NCBI RefSeq assembly: GCF_031760065.1
Contig: NZ_CP134500.1
Span: 3,720,001-3,784,000 of the forward strand
Length of the DNA stretch: 64,000 bases
Direction of reading: 5' to 3'
Source: Streptomyces durocortorensis
GTDB lineage: Bacteria; Actinomycetota; Actinomycetes; Streptomycetales; Streptomycetaceae
This document shows, piece after piece, positions 25,195 through 33,179 of the stretch. Each line of letters opens with the position of its first letter. Position 1 is the stretch's first letter. The translations under genes and the position numbers were made by a program. The notes under the pieces are model-generated. The model had not been told where the DNA came from. It searched no databases and saw only the letters and a program-made list of their open reading frames with translations.

Positions 25195-25339
25195 GGTCGC
25201 GTGCCTCCGGGGGTGAGGTGGGCGGTGGCTCTGCCGCCGGCCGCGGTGGGCAGGGCGGTGCGCTTCCGCCGAATGGCTCCGCTGTGCGAGCGGCGGAGTA
25301 CTGAAAGTAGCCACCTCCAATGGTGGGGGCAAGTGAAAC

Positions 25340-25355
25340 GGGGACACTTGTCCCC
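25340..25355. promoter_or_regulatory. Inverted repeat GGGGAC-ACTT-GTCCCC, candidate operator of the triad
   Basis: A perfect 6-4-6 inverted repeat in the 212-base divergent gap. The GGGACACT core recurs at 25393-25400. A CCACC-N6-GGTGG repeat lies just upstream (25311-25326). It is the likely site of the DUF5753 regulator, by position only. Confidence 0.5.
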
Positions 25356-25380
25356 ATCGAGTGACGGCGGTCGACGTACC

Positions 25381-25397
25381 GTCCCGGAAAGCGGGAC
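25381..25397. promoter_or_regulatory. Inverted repeat GTCCCG-GAAAG-CGGGAC before the DUF5753 regulator
   Basis: A 6-5-6 inverted repeat ending 9 bases upstream of the GTG at 25407, overlapping where the ribosome site would be. It resembles the upstream GGGGAC/GTCCCC repeat, so the two may be bound by one protein for autoregulation. Confidence 0.5.
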
Positions 25398-25406
25398 ACT
25401 GAGGCG

Positions 25407-26285
25407 GTGAATCGAGCGACTCCGCAAGGCAACCGGTCGTCAACTGTCCTGGGCCGCAGGCTCGGTAGCGAGCTGCTGCGTCTGCGCGATGCGTCCGGCA
25501 AGACGCAGCAGCAGGCTGCCCAGGTCATCAGCGCGACCAACTCGAAGATCGTGAAGATGGAGCGAGGGTGGGTTCCGATGAGGGACCCGGACATCCGAAC
25601 GCTCTGCGAGTTCTACGGTCTGGAGGACGCGAAGTCCGTCGGGCGGCTACTGGAGGTTGCCCGGGTGGACCGGGAGCGCCGTAAGGCGAAGGGCTGGTGG
25701 AACCAGTACCCGGAGCTGCGTTCCCTCGTCGAGTACGTCGCGCTCGAAGACATCGCAACAGGGGTCCGGACCTGGCAGGGGGCTTTCGTGCCGGGGCTGC
25801 TCCAGACCCCGGACTACGCCAGGGCGCTCGCAGTCGGGAACGCGGACTGGGGCGACCCGGACGAGATCGAGCGCTTCGTCGAAGCGAAGATCGCGCGGCA
25901 GGCGCGCCTCACGGACAGCAACCCCCTCGCGCTGTGGGCGATCGTCGGAGAGGGAGCCCTGCGACAACTTGTCGGCGGCCGCGAGGTGATGCGGGCTCAG
26001 CTGGCCCGTCTGGCAGAGGCTGCTGCCGAGCCAAATGTCACCGTGCAGGTTGTCCCCTTTCTCGCGGGCTCGCACCCTGGCATGACCAGCGCTTTCAGCA
26101 TTGTCTCGTTTGCTGAACCCGGTGCGATGGACGTGGTCTACATGGACACGACGTCGTCTACCCTGTGGCTGGAGAGTGAGACGGATGCCGACCGCCACAA
26201 CGTCACATTCGGGCGCATCGCCAGAAGCGGGCTCGCTCCCCGCGATTCCATCGCTCTCATAGGGCGTATTCGCAAGGAGTTGTAG
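25407..26285 (+). CDS. XRE helix-turn-helix regulator with DUF5753 domain (WhiJ-like)
   Basis: A 292-residue protein. Residues about 14-75 form an XRE helix-turn-helix (LGSELLRLRDASGKTQQQAAQ). Residues about 105-290 are a DUF5753 domain (YVALEDIATGVRTWQGAFVPGLLQT through VVPFLAGSHPGMTSAFSI). The family includes WhiJ, whose partners are a DUF397 protein and an anti-sigma-like ATPase, all three present here in the usual order. It probably binds the inverted repeats upstream. The GTG start has only a weak TGAGG two bases away, so it may be leaderless. The DUF397 gene begins 2 bases after the stop, with its AAGGAG ribosome site inside this gene. Confidence 0.9.
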   Translation: MNRATPQGNRSSTVLGRRLGSELLRLRDASGKTQQQAAQVISATNSKIVKMERGWVPMRDPDIRTLCEFYGLEDAKSVGRLLEVARVDRERRKAKGWWNQYPELRSLVEYVALEDIATGVRTWQGAFVPGLLQTPDYARALAVGNADWGDPDEIERFVEAKIARQARLTDSNPLALWAIVGEGALRQLVGGREVMRAQLARLAEAAAEPNVTVQVVPFLAGSHPGMTSAFSIVSFAEPGAMDVVYMDTTSSTLWLESETDADRHNVTFGRIARSGLAPRDSIALIGRIRKEL

Positions 26286-26287
26286 CT

Positions 26288-26473
26288 GTGTCCCACTTCG
26301 AGTTCGTCAAGTCCAGCTACAGCAGTGGCAATGGCGAGTGCGTCGAGGTGGCCCGCAACATCCCCCCGACCGTCGCCGTCCGCGACTCCAAGCGCCCCGA
26401 CGGCCCCGTCCTCACCGTCGCGCCCGCCGCGTGGGGCGCCTTCACGGCCGGTCTGCACCGGCAGCAGCCGTAG
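26288..26473 (+). CDS. DUF397 small protein
   Basis: A 61-residue protein with the DUF397 landmarks FVKSSYSSGNGECVEVA and VAVRDSKRPDGPVL, followed by AWGAFTAGL. DUF397 proteins accompany DUF5753 regulators throughout Streptomyces and likely modulate their DNA binding. GTG start with AAGGAG 7 bases upstream. The gene is followed by a duplicated GGTACGGCGAA sequence and a terminator. Confidence 0.9.
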   Translation: MSHFEFVKSSYSSGNGECVEVARNIPPTVAVRDSKRPDGPVLTVAPAAWGAFTAGLHRQQP

Positions 26474-26511
26474 GCCGTAGGTACGGCGAAAGGGGCCCGG
26501 CGGTACGGCGA

Positions 26512-26549
26512 AGGGGCCCGGCCGCGGACACCGTGCGGGCCGGGCCCCT
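26512..26549. terminator. Terminator between DUF397 and D-Ala-D-Ala carboxypeptidase genes
   Basis: A 12-bp stem (AGGGGCCCGGCC at 26512-26523 with 26538-26549), 14-base loop, between converging genes. The left arm is part of a direct repeat with the sequence at 26481-26501 (GGTACGGCGAA-GGGGCCCGG), as if an arm had been duplicated. Confidence 0.8.
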
Positions 26550-26574
26550 CGCTCGTACGCGCGGGCGAGGCGGG

Positions 26575-27477
26575 TTACTTCTTGAACCCGTAGTCCATGA
26601 GCTTCTTCGCGTCGGCGGTGCGGTTCGCCTCGGAGGACGACGTGAGCACCGTGCCGATGACCGTCTTGCCCTTGCGCGTCGCCGCGAAGACCAGGCAGTA
26701 CTTGGAGGTCGGGCCGGAGCCGGTCTTGACGCCGGTCGCGCCGCTGTAACTGCTGAGCATCTTGTTGGTGTTGCTCCACGACATGTAGCGGTAGCCGCCG
26801 TTCTTCGTGGTCACCTTCTGCTTCGTCGACTTCGTCTTGACGATGGTGCGGAAGGTGGAGTTCTTCATCGCCTTGCTGGCGATCTTCGTCAGGTCGCGGG
26901 GGGTCGAGTAGTTCTTGCCACCCCCTATGCCGTCGAACGAGTCGAAGTGGGTGTTCTTCAGCTTGAGGCTCTTCGCCGTGGCGTTCATCTTGCCGATGAA
27001 GGACTTCACGCGGGCCGCACGGGTCTTGCCGGTGCCGAACTTGTCCGCCAGGGCATACGCGGCGTCGCAGCCGGAGGGGAGCATCAGGCCGTAGAGGAGC
27101 TGGCCCACGGTGACCTTGTCGCCGACGATCAGCCGCGCGGAGGAGGCGTTCTTGGAGACGATGTAGTCGCTGTAGGCCTTCTGGATCGTGACCTTCGACT
27201 TCAGGTTCACTTTCTTCTGCTGGAGCACCACCAGAGCGGTCATGATCTTGGTGGTGGAGCCAGTGGCCCGGCGGGTGTCCGCGGACTTGGTGAAGAGGGT
27301 CTTGCCGGTGCCGTCGTTCATCACGAAGCCGCCCTTGGCGACGATCTTCGGAGCCGGCGGCGGCGTGGCGGCGTGTGCCGTCGAGGCGAAGGCGCCGCTC
27401 GCGAGCACCGCACCCGCGGTGAGGGTCACGGTGCTCGTGACGGTGACGCGGTTGATGCGCTTGATGTCGATTTTCAA
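26575..27477 (-). CDS. dacA: D-alanyl-D-alanine carboxypeptidase (S11 penicillin-binding protein)
   Basis: A 300-residue secreted serine peptidase. The signal peptide (residues 1-36) ends ASTAHA. The S-x-x-K motif is S74-T-T-K77, the second motif is PSGCDAAYAL (SGC instead of the common SGN, a variant seen in actinobacterial S11 proteins), and the third is K-T-G in GVKTGSGPTS. It trims the terminal D-Ala from peptidoglycan stem peptides. The mature protein is very Lys/Thr-rich. I chose the TTG at 27477 because GGAG lies 7 bases upstream and it gives a normal signal peptide; the ATG at 27513 would add 12 residues without a ribosome site. No C-terminal anchor helix is seen. Confidence 0.87.
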   Translation of the reverse strand: MKIDIKRINRVTVTSTVTLTAGAVLASGAFASTAHAATPPPAPKIVAKGGFVMNDGTGKTLFTKSADTRRATGSTTKIMTALVVLQQKKVNLKSKVTIQKAYSDYIVSKNASSARLIVGDKVTVGQLLYGLMLPSGCDAAYALADKFGTGKTRAARVKSFIGKMNATAKSLKLKNTHFDSFDGIGGGKNYSTPRDLTKIASKAMKNSTFRTIVKTKSTKQKVTTKNGGYRYMSWSNTNKMLSSYSGATGVKTGSGPTSKYCLVFAATRKGKTVIGTVLTSSSEANRTADAKKLMDYGFKK

Positions 27478-27565
27478 CTGAACGCTCCAAATGCCCCTGA
27501 TATGCGGCCACATAAGGGTGCCGCTCGGCCAATGAGACGGTTGGCGCGGCGCAATGGATGCATCC

Positions 27566-28249
27566 CTAACGGGTGAATTTGCGCAGGCTTGACCTGACTC
27601 CCGGCGGAGGTGTGGCAGGGGCGCAGCAGGCCTTGCCCCGCCAGGCACCGCGGCCCTCCTTGACCGCGATGACGGCGATGGCGAGGGCTGCGACGGGGTC
27701 GGCCCAGGACCAGCCGAGCGCGGCGTTGAGGACCAGGCCGACGAGCAGAACGGCGGAGAGGTACGTGCACAGGAGGGTCTGCTTCGAGTCCGCGACGGCG
27801 GAGGCGGACCCGAGTGCGCGTCCCGCCCTGCGCTGAGCGGCGGACAGGAACGGCATGATCGCGAGCGACAGCGCAGCGACGCCGATGCCGATGAGGGAGC
27901 GTTCGGCTTCGCTGCTCCCCGTCAGTGCCCGGACCGCGTCGGCGGCGACGTACGCGGCGAGCGTGAAGAACGACAGGGCGATGATCCGCAGGGCGGTGCG
28001 CTCCCGGGCCTCGCGGACCGCGTGCTCGCGGGCTGAGAACTGCCAGGCGACCGCGGCGGCCGAGGAGACCTCGATGACGGAGTCCAGGCCGAAGCCGATC
28101 AGTGCGGTGGAGGAGGCGATCGTTCCGGCGGTGAGGGCGACGACCGCCTCGATCACGTTGTAGACGATGGTGGCCGCTACCAGCAGGCGTATCCGGCGGG
28201 CGAGCGCGTCCCGCCGGGCCGGGGTGGGACCCGGCGGCAGGGCGGTCAT
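27566..28249 (-). CDS. Cation efflux (CDF-like) transporter of a CmtR-type metal operon
   Basis: A 227-residue integral membrane protein with about six helices (VAATIVYNVIEAVVALTAG; ALIGFGLDSVIEVSSAAAV; AERSLIGIGVAALSLAIM; TLLCTYLSAVLLVGLVLNAAL; WADPVAALAIAVIAV). It has Asp pairs where CDF transporters bind metal (GLDSVIE and ADSKQT). It lacks the cytosolic C-terminal domain of full-length CDF proteins (about 300 residues) and instead ends with a Cys pair in KACCAP. It overlaps the upstream ArsR gene by one base (ATGA), so it is the regulated effector. It probably exports a soft divalent metal such as Cd or Pb (inferred from the regulator) out of the cytoplasm. Confidence 0.85.
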   Translation of the reverse strand: MTALPPGPTPARRDALARRIRLLVAATIVYNVIEAVVALTAGTIASSTALIGFGLDSVIEVSSAAAVAWQFSAREHAVREARERTALRIIALSFFTLAAYVAADAVRALTGSSEAERSLIGIGVAALSLAIMPFLSAAQRRAGRALGSASAVADSKQTLLCTYLSAVLLVGLVLNAALGWSWADPVAALAIAVIAVKEGRGAWRGKACCAPATPPPGVRSSLRKFTR

Positions 28250-28587
28250 CAGCAGCAGCCCTTGGTCTCCGCGTCCGTGCAGGTGACGCGGTCCGTCTCG
28301 ACGGCCACCACGGCGGCGCGCAGGTCGTCCAGTGCGCTGCCAAGGCGTTCGTCGGCCAGCTCGTAGCGCGTGCGGCGGCCGTCGGGCACGGTGACGACCA
28401 GCCCGCAGTCGCGCAGGCAGGCCAGGTGGTTGGAGAGCCGGGTGCGCGAGATGCCCAGGGCATCGGCGAGGTCGGAGGGGTACGCGGGGGCCTCGCGGAG
28501 AGCGAGCAGCAGGCGGCAGCGGATCGGGTCGGCGAGCGCACGGCCGAACCGCGCGAGCACCTCGATGTCGGAGGCGACAGTCAGCAT
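28249..28587 (-). CDS. cmtR: ArsR-family metal sensor, CmtR-like
   Basis: A 112-residue winged-helix repressor. It aligns along its length with Mycobacterium CmtR, the Cd/Pb sensor: ALADPIRCRLLLAL, LSNHLACLRDCGLVV, RYELADERL. The three CmtR metal ligands C57, C61 and C102 have counterparts at C57 and C61 (ACLRDC, identical positions) and C103, with two further Cys at the end (KGCC). Metal binding should release it from the operator and induce the downstream transporter. In mycobacteria the partner is a P-type ATPase; here it is a CDF-like protein. A 14-bp palindrome lies 20 bases upstream of the ATG. Confidence 0.87.
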   Translation of the reverse strand: MLTVASDIEVLARFGRALADPIRCRLLLALREAPAYPSDLADALGISRTRLSNHLACLRDCGLVVTVPDGRRTRYELADERLGSALDDLRAAVVAVETDRVTCTDAETKGCC

Positions 28588-28606
28588 GGAGCGACAGTAC
28601 AGGAGA

Positions 28607-28620
28607 TCCTGAATTCAGGA
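28607..28620. promoter_or_regulatory. Palindrome TCCTGAATTCAGGA, candidate ArsR/CmtR operator
   Basis: A perfect 14-bp palindrome upstream of the cmtR-like gene, flanked by a direct repeat AGGAGAT on both sides. Its position suits autorepression; binding is inferred. Confidence 0.65.
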
Positions 28621-28716
28621 GATGATGAACTATTGGTTCTTGGTGATCGGCCGCACCCCGGTCCAGAATCCGGACGAGGCCCTCGCATGCGTGCATGTTG
28701 TATCTATGCTGTGCGC

Positions 28717-29400
28717 ATGCTCGCCGCGACCTCCGCCTCCGTACAGCCGACGCCCTCCTCCCTCAAGCGCCCGCCCGCCGCCGAACGCGTCTACACGCAC
28801 ATCAAGGAAGCGGTCCTGGACCGTCGCTACGAGGGCGGGACGCTGCTCACCGAGGGGGATCTCGCGGACGCGGTCGGGGTGTCCCGGACGCCCGTGCGGG
28901 AGGCGCTGCTGCGGCTGGAGGTCGAGGGGCTGATCAAGCTCTACCCGAAGAAGGGCGCCCTCGTACTGGCCGTCTCCGCCCAGGAGATCAAGGACGTTGT
29001 GGAGACCCGGCTGCTGGTCGAGGAGTTCGCGGCGCGCAAGGCCGTGCCCGCGTCGCCGCAGTTGATCGCCCGGCTCGAACAGCTCCTGGAGGAGCAGCGG
29101 GAGTTGGCGGAGGACGGCGATCTGGCGGCCGTGGCCGTCAAGGACCGGTGCTTCCACGCCGAGATCGTGGGACACGCGGGCAACGAGATCCTCTCGCGCC
29201 TCTACGACCAGCTGCGCGACCGTCAGCTGCGGATGGGCGTCGCGGTGATGGAGGCCCACCCCGACCGGATCGAGGCCAACATCACCGAGCACGGCGAGCT
29301 GCTGTCGGCGATCCGGGCCGGGGACGCCGAGGGGGCCGCGCAGGTCGTGCGGCGCCACGTCGGCCGGGTGCGGGTGCTGGTCCGGGGTGAGGACCGGTGA
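28717..29400 (+). CDS. GntR-family regulator (FadR subfamily, FCD domain)
   Basis: A 227-residue regulator. A winged helix spans residues about 20-85 (ERVYTHIKEAVLDRRYEGG, LADAVGVSRTPVREALLRL). An all-helical FCD ligand domain follows, with metal/acid-binding positions around FHAEIVGHAGN and ANITEHGELLSAI. FCD regulators respond to small carboxylic acids or sugars acids. The ATG at 28717 is the first with a sensible N-terminus. There is no clear ribosome site, and TATCTATG lies about 9 bases upstream, so a leaderless mRNA is possible. The stop overlaps the GTG of the MFS gene by 4 bases, so it likely controls that transporter. Confidence 0.88.
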   Translation: MLAATSASVQPTPSSLKRPPAAERVYTHIKEAVLDRRYEGGTLLTEGDLADAVGVSRTPVREALLRLEVEGLIKLYPKKGALVLAVSAQEIKDVVETRLLVEEFAARKAVPASPQLIARLEQLLEEQRELAEDGDLAAVAVKDRCFHAEIVGHAGNEILSRLYDQLRDRQLRMGVAVMEAHPDRIEANITEHGELLSAIRAGDAEGAAQVVRRHVGRVRVLVRGEDR

Positions 29401-30704
29401 GTTCGGCCGCCCCCACGCTCTCCCTGCCCGGCGATCCACCCGGGGGGCGGCGCGCCGCCTGGGTCTGGGGCATCGGCGTCGCCGTCTACTTCGTCGCCAT
29501 CATCTTCCGTACGAGCCTGGGCGTCGCCGGACTCGACGCCGCCGACCGGTTCGACGTCAACGCCTCCGCGCTCTCCACCTTCTCCATCCTCCAGCTCCTC
29601 GTCTACGCGGGCATGCAGATACCCGTCGGGCTGATGGTCGACCGGCTCGGCACCAAGAAGGTCCTCACCATCGGGGCCGTCCTGTTCACCGTCGGCCAGC
29701 TGGGCTTCGCGCTCGCCCCCTCGTACGGGATGGCGCTGGCCGCCCGCGCCCTGCTCGGCTGCGGGGACGCGATGACGTTCATCAGCGTGCTGAGGCTCGG
29801 CAGCCGCTGGTTCCCGGCCCGGCGCGGGCCGCTGATCGGCCAGGTCGCCGCGCTGTTCGGGATGGCGGGCAACCTCGTCTCGACGCTGTTCATCGCGCGG
29901 GCCCTGCACAGCTACGGGTGGACCACGACCTTCGTCGGGAGCTCGCTGGCAGGCGTCGTGGTGCTGGTGCTGCTTCTGCTGTTCCTCAAGGACCACCCCG
30001 AGGGCCACGAGCCGCCGCCCGCCGAGCACGCGGGCGCCTCGTACGTACGCAGGCAGATCGCCGCCGCCTGGCGGGAGCCCGGCACGCGGCTCGGAATGTG
30101 GGTGCACTTCACCACCCAGTTCCCGGCGATGGTGTTCCTGCTGCTGTGGGGGATGCCGTTCCTCGTCGAGGCGCAGGAACTGAGCCGGGGAACGGCGGGC
30201 ACGCTGCTCACGCTGGTCGTGCTGTCCAACATGGTGGTGGGGCTCGTCTACGGGCAGATCGTCGCCCGGCACCACGAGGCCCGGGCCCCGATCGCGTTGG
30301 GCACGGTGGCGACGACGGCCCTGCTCTGGGCCTCAGCGATCTTCTACCCGGCCGAGCACACGCCCATGTGGCTGCTGGTCGTGCTGTGCCTGGTCCTCGG
30401 CGCCTGCGGGCCCGCCTCGATGATCGGCTTCGACTTCGCCCGGCCGGCCAATCCGCCCGAGCGCCAGGGCACGGCTTCGGGGATCGTCAACATGGGTGGC
30501 TTCATCGCCTCGATGACCACGCTGTTCGCCGTCGGGGTGCTGCTGGACGCGACGGGCGACAACTACCGCGTCGCGTTCGCCTCCGTCTTCGTCCTGGAGG
30601 CGCTCGGCGTCACCCAGATCCTGCGGCTGCGCCGACGTACGGCGCTGCGGGAACGCGACCACCATGTGGTCAGCCGTGTCGAGGCCGTGCACGTGCCCGC
30701 GTAG
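29397..30704 (+). CDS. MFS transporter
   Basis: A 435-residue major-facilitator protein with 12 predicted helices. It has the loop 2-3 signature around MVDRLGTKKVLTIGA and a central loop with a basic patch (YVRRQIAAAW). The first helix starts at AAWVWGIGVAVYFVAIIF. Coupling to the GntR/FCD regulator gene by a 4-base overlap suggests uptake or export of the regulator's ligand, perhaps an organic acid. The substrate is not readable from sequence. Its last codons form one arm of the terminator. Confidence 0.88.
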   Translation: MSSAAPTLSLPGDPPGGRRAAWVWGIGVAVYFVAIIFRTSLGVAGLDAADRFDVNASALSTFSILQLLVYAGMQIPVGLMVDRLGTKKVLTIGAVLFTVGQLGFALAPSYGMALAARALLGCGDAMTFISVLRLGSRWFPARRGPLIGQVAALFGMAGNLVSTLFIARALHSYGWTTTFVGSSLAGVVVLVLLLLFLKDHPEGHEPPPAEHAGASYVRRQIAAAWREPGTRLGMWVHFTTQFPAMVFLLLWGMPFLVEAQELSRGTAGTLLTLVVLSNMVVGLVYGQIVARHHEARAPIALGTVATTALLWASAIFYPAEHTPMWLLVVLCLVLGACGPASMIGFDFARPANPPERQGTASGIVNMGGFIASMTTLFAVGVLLDATGDNYRVAFASVFVLEALGVTQILRLRRRTALRERDHHVVSRVEAVHVPA

Positions 30705-30726
30705 CCCCTCCCGATACGCGGGCACG
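30692..30726. terminator. Bidirectional terminator after the MFS gene
   Basis: A perfect 12-bp stem (CGTGCCCGCGTA at 30692-30703 with 30715-30726), 11-base loop. The left arm contains the final codons and part of the stop of the MFS gene. The right side abuts the converging isomerase-like gene. Confidence 0.78.
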
Positions 30727-30738
30727 GCCCCCGGGCGG

Positions 30739-31563
30739 CTACGGCGTGACGGCGAAGTTGTCCAGGATCGCGGCGGCCAGCTCCTGATCGCCCTCGATCT
30801 TGATCCGGTCGGCGACGGCCGCGGGACGGACCCGGCCGCAGGCGAGGCGGACGTACGTCTCCCAGTCGAGCGACAGCGTCGCGGCGGGGCCGAGCGACGG
30901 CGCGCCGTCTATCGAACCGCGGCCCTCGGCGTCGACGCGTACCGTCCGCAGGAACTCCACCGGACCGTGCACATCGAAGACGACCGCCGAATTGGCGGGG
31001 GCGCCCGCGTTCTTGGCGACCACCTTCGGCAGCCCGAGGAGCAGGGTGTCCCGGGCGATCAGCGCGCCGGGGGAGTCGAGGTTGCCCGGCTGCCCGAGCG
31101 TCGTGCGCAGGTCCTGCTCGTGCACCCAGACGTCGAAGGCCCGCATGTGCAGCGCCACTTCGAGGGTCTGCTCGGCGCCGAGCGGGGCGCGCACCATGGT
31201 CTCGGGGGTGCGCGACTCGTTGCGGAGCTGCCGGGCCCGGCGGATGAGGACGTACTCCAGCTCGGAGGTCATCTCCGGGGCGGTGTGGTGACGCCGGACG
31301 TCGACCTGCATCTCCATGTAGCGGGCGAAGTCGCTCTGCACGTGGTAGAGGTCGCGCGGCAGGGTGTGGATCGGGCGGGGATCGCCGAGCATCTCGCACT
31401 CCATGCCGATGACGTGCGACACGATGTCGCGCACCGACCATCCCGGGCAGGGCGTACGGCGGTTCCACTCGCTCTCGGCGAGGGGCGCCACCAGCTCGGC
31501 TATCGCCTCGATGGAGTGGGTCGCGGCGTCTGCGTAGTTCTGGAGGCTGGGATGGACGGTCAC
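30739..31563 (-). CDS. Maleylpyruvate isomerase-family, mycothiol-dependent-like protein
   Basis: A 274-residue protein of the DinB-like four-helix superfamily. The N-terminal domain has LVAPLAESEWNRRTPCPGW and SVRDIVSHVIGMECEM, which includes the first metal-ligand His. A later helix has RAFDVWVHEQDLR with the second ligand set. A C-terminal SCP2/MDMPI_C-like domain begins at about residue 185. Relatives use mycothiol as cofactor for isomerisation or transfer; for most family members the substrate is unknown. The ATG at 31563 has a typical MTVHPSLQ start. The gene is divergent from the nitrilase gene across about 200 bases. Confidence 0.83.
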   Translation of the reverse strand: MTVHPSLQNYADAATHSIEAIAELVAPLAESEWNRRTPCPGWSVRDIVSHVIGMECEMLGDPRPIHTLPRDLYHVQSDFARYMEMQVDVRRHHTAPEMTSELEYVLIRRARQLRNESRTPETMVRAPLGAEQTLEVALHMRAFDVWVHEQDLRTTLGQPGNLDSPGALIARDTLLLGLPKVVAKNAGAPANSAVVFDVHGPVEFLRTVRVDAEGRGSIDGAPSLGPAATLSLDWETYVRLACGRVRPAAVADRIKIEGDQELAAAILDNFAVTP

Positions 31564-31761
31564 GGGACCCCTCGTGCGGTTCTGCGGTGCATGGGCTGGA
31601 GAGCAGGAGTGCTGGCGGGTGGGCGGGCACTGACGGCGCTGTCGGCGGGCTGCGTGGGAGGTTCGGTGGCTAAGTTACGCTGCGAGCAGGCACCCCGGCA
31701 GTGCTTTCGTGTGACGATCGTAGGCCTGTGTTGACGGCTCGAATGCCAGGACGGTGGTAGT

Positions 31762-32556
31762 GTGCGCGCCTCCCTCATCCAGATCGCAGTAGACCTGGAG
31801 GAATCGGTCAATTCCCGCCGGGAGCGGGTGGCCTCTCTGGTCACCGCCCAGCGGGGAGTCGACCTGGTGGTCCTCCCCGAGCTGTGGCCGGTCGGCGCCT
31901 TCGCCTACCAGGCCTTCGCCGAGGAGGCCGAACCCCTTCAGGGCCCCACCCACGACGTGATGGCGAAAGCGGCCGCCGAGGCGGGCGTCTGGCTGCACGC
32001 CGGTTCGTTCGTCGAGCGCGCCGAGGACGGCACGCTCTACAACACCAGCCTCGTCTTCTCCCCCCAGGGAGAGCGCTCGGCGGTGTACCGCAAGATTCAC
32101 CGCTTCGGCTTCGACCAGGGCGAGGCGGTCATGATGGGCGCGGGTGAGGAACTGGTGACCGTCACCCTGCCGCAGACGACCCTGGGCCTCGCCACCTGCT
32201 ACGACCTCCGCTTCCCGGAACAGTTCCGCGGGCTCGTCGACGCGGGCGCCGAGACGCTCGTCGTGGCGGCGGGCTGGCCCGAGCGCCGCCGCGCCCACTG
32301 GACGCTCCTGGCCCAGGCCCGCGCAGTGGAGAACCAGGCGTACGTCCTCGCCCTCGGCACGGCGGGCACCCACGCGGACGTCCCGCAGGCCGGGCACAGC
32401 ATCGTCGTCGACCCCTGGGGCGAGGTGCTGGCCGAGGCCGGACCGGACGAGGAGATCCTCACCGTCGAGTTCGACCCGTCGAAGGTCCACACGACCCGGG
32501 AACAGTTCCCGGCCCTGAAGGACCGCCGCCTGGGGCTGACGCCGCCGCGCCTCTGA
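31762..32556 (+). CDS. Carbon-nitrogen hydrolase (nitrilase/omega-amidase family)
   Basis: A 264-residue nitrilase-superfamily hydrolase. The catalytic triad is visible: E40 in LPELWP, K111 in YRKIH and C146 in ATCYDLRFPE. Length and motifs fit the omega-amidase/2-oxoglutaramate group, cytosolic enzymes hydrolysing amides to acid and ammonia. It starts at a GTG (31762), the first in-frame start with the family N-terminus. It ends 27 bases before parS copy 2. Confidence 0.9.
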   Translation: MRASLIQIAVDLEESVNSRRERVASLVTAQRGVDLVVLPELWPVGAFAYQAFAEEAEPLQGPTHDVMAKAAAEAGVWLHAGSFVERAEDGTLYNTSLVFSPQGERSAVYRKIHRFGFDQGEAVMMGAGEELVTVTLPQTTLGLATCYDLRFPEQFRGLVDAGAETLVVAAGWPERRRAHWTLLAQARAVENQAYVLALGTAGTHADVPQAGHSIVVDPWGEVLAEAGPDEEILTVEFDPSKVHTTREQFPALKDRRLGLTPPRL

Positions 32557-32583
32557 GCTTCTCGCTGTGTCACGGGGGTCGTT

Positions 32584-32597
32584 GTTTCACGTGAAAC
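32584..32597. other. parS: parS site (ParB-binding), copy 2
   Basis: A perfect GTTTCACGTGAAAC in the 67-base gap between converging nitrilase and LURP-one-like genes. The symmetry extends to a 20-bp palindrome (32581-32600), and more flanking bases pair (CGGGGGTC/GACCCCCG), so the site also forms the stem of a terminator-like hairpin. Confidence 0.93.
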
Positions 32598-32623
32598 AAC
32601 GACCCCCGTGCGCGGGAACGGTG

Positions 32624-33115
32624 TCAGCCCTCGGTCTCCTTGTCCGCCAGCACGATCACGCACATCGCCACTCCGATGAGCAGCGCGGTGTCGGCGTCGT
32701 CGCGGACGACGTCGATGCCGTACGTGTCCCGGATCGTCAGCCAGCGGCGCGAGATCTGGGCCAGCAGTTCGCCGTCGTACTCGATGGCGAACTCTCGGTC
32801 CAGGATCTTGCCGCTGACGTCCAGCTCCGTGCCGTCCACCAGCGTCACGCGGTAGTGGTTGCGGAGCAGGGACAGCCGCTTGCGCTTGACCTTGGCCAGC
32901 TCCTCGCCGCCGCGCTCGATGAGCATCGTGTCGCGCAGGCTGATCAGCTTCTGGCGCAGCTCGATCAGGACCCGGCCGTCGGCGTCCTTGAGCTCGAAGG
33001 TGTCGCGCAGCCGCATCGCCTTGCCGTCGACCAGGAACACCTTGCGGCCCTCGGTGTCCTCGATCCAGTAGTCGTCACCGATGGCGAACAGCCGCTCCCG
33101 CACAACAAGTCTCAT
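32624..33115 (-). CDS. LURP-one-related (LOR/scramblase-fold) protein
   Basis: A 163-residue beta-barrel protein of the LURP-one/phospholipid scramblase-like family: MRLVVRERLFAIGDDYWI, LVDGKAMRLRDTFEL and repeated LRDT motifs, with one hydrophobic helix near the C-terminus (TALLIGVAMCVIVLA). These small proteins are common in Streptomyces; their function is unknown and may involve membrane association. The ATG at 33115 is chosen; longer upstream reading has no similarity. It is divergent from the thioredoxin-NHL gene, which starts 65 bases away. Confidence 0.8.
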   Translation of the reverse strand: MRLVVRERLFAIGDDYWIEDTEGRKVFLVDGKAMRLRDTFELKDADGRVLIELRQKLISLRDTMLIERGGEELAKVKRKRLSLLRNHYRVTLVDGTELDVSGKILDREFAIEYDGELLAQISRRWLTIRDTYGIDVVRDDADTALLIGVAMCVIVLADKETEG

Positions 33116-33179
33116 GCGACACAGGTTCCCCCGGGGCCCGGCGGAATGCGCGCAGGCGGCCACGGTGTTGACTGGTGAC

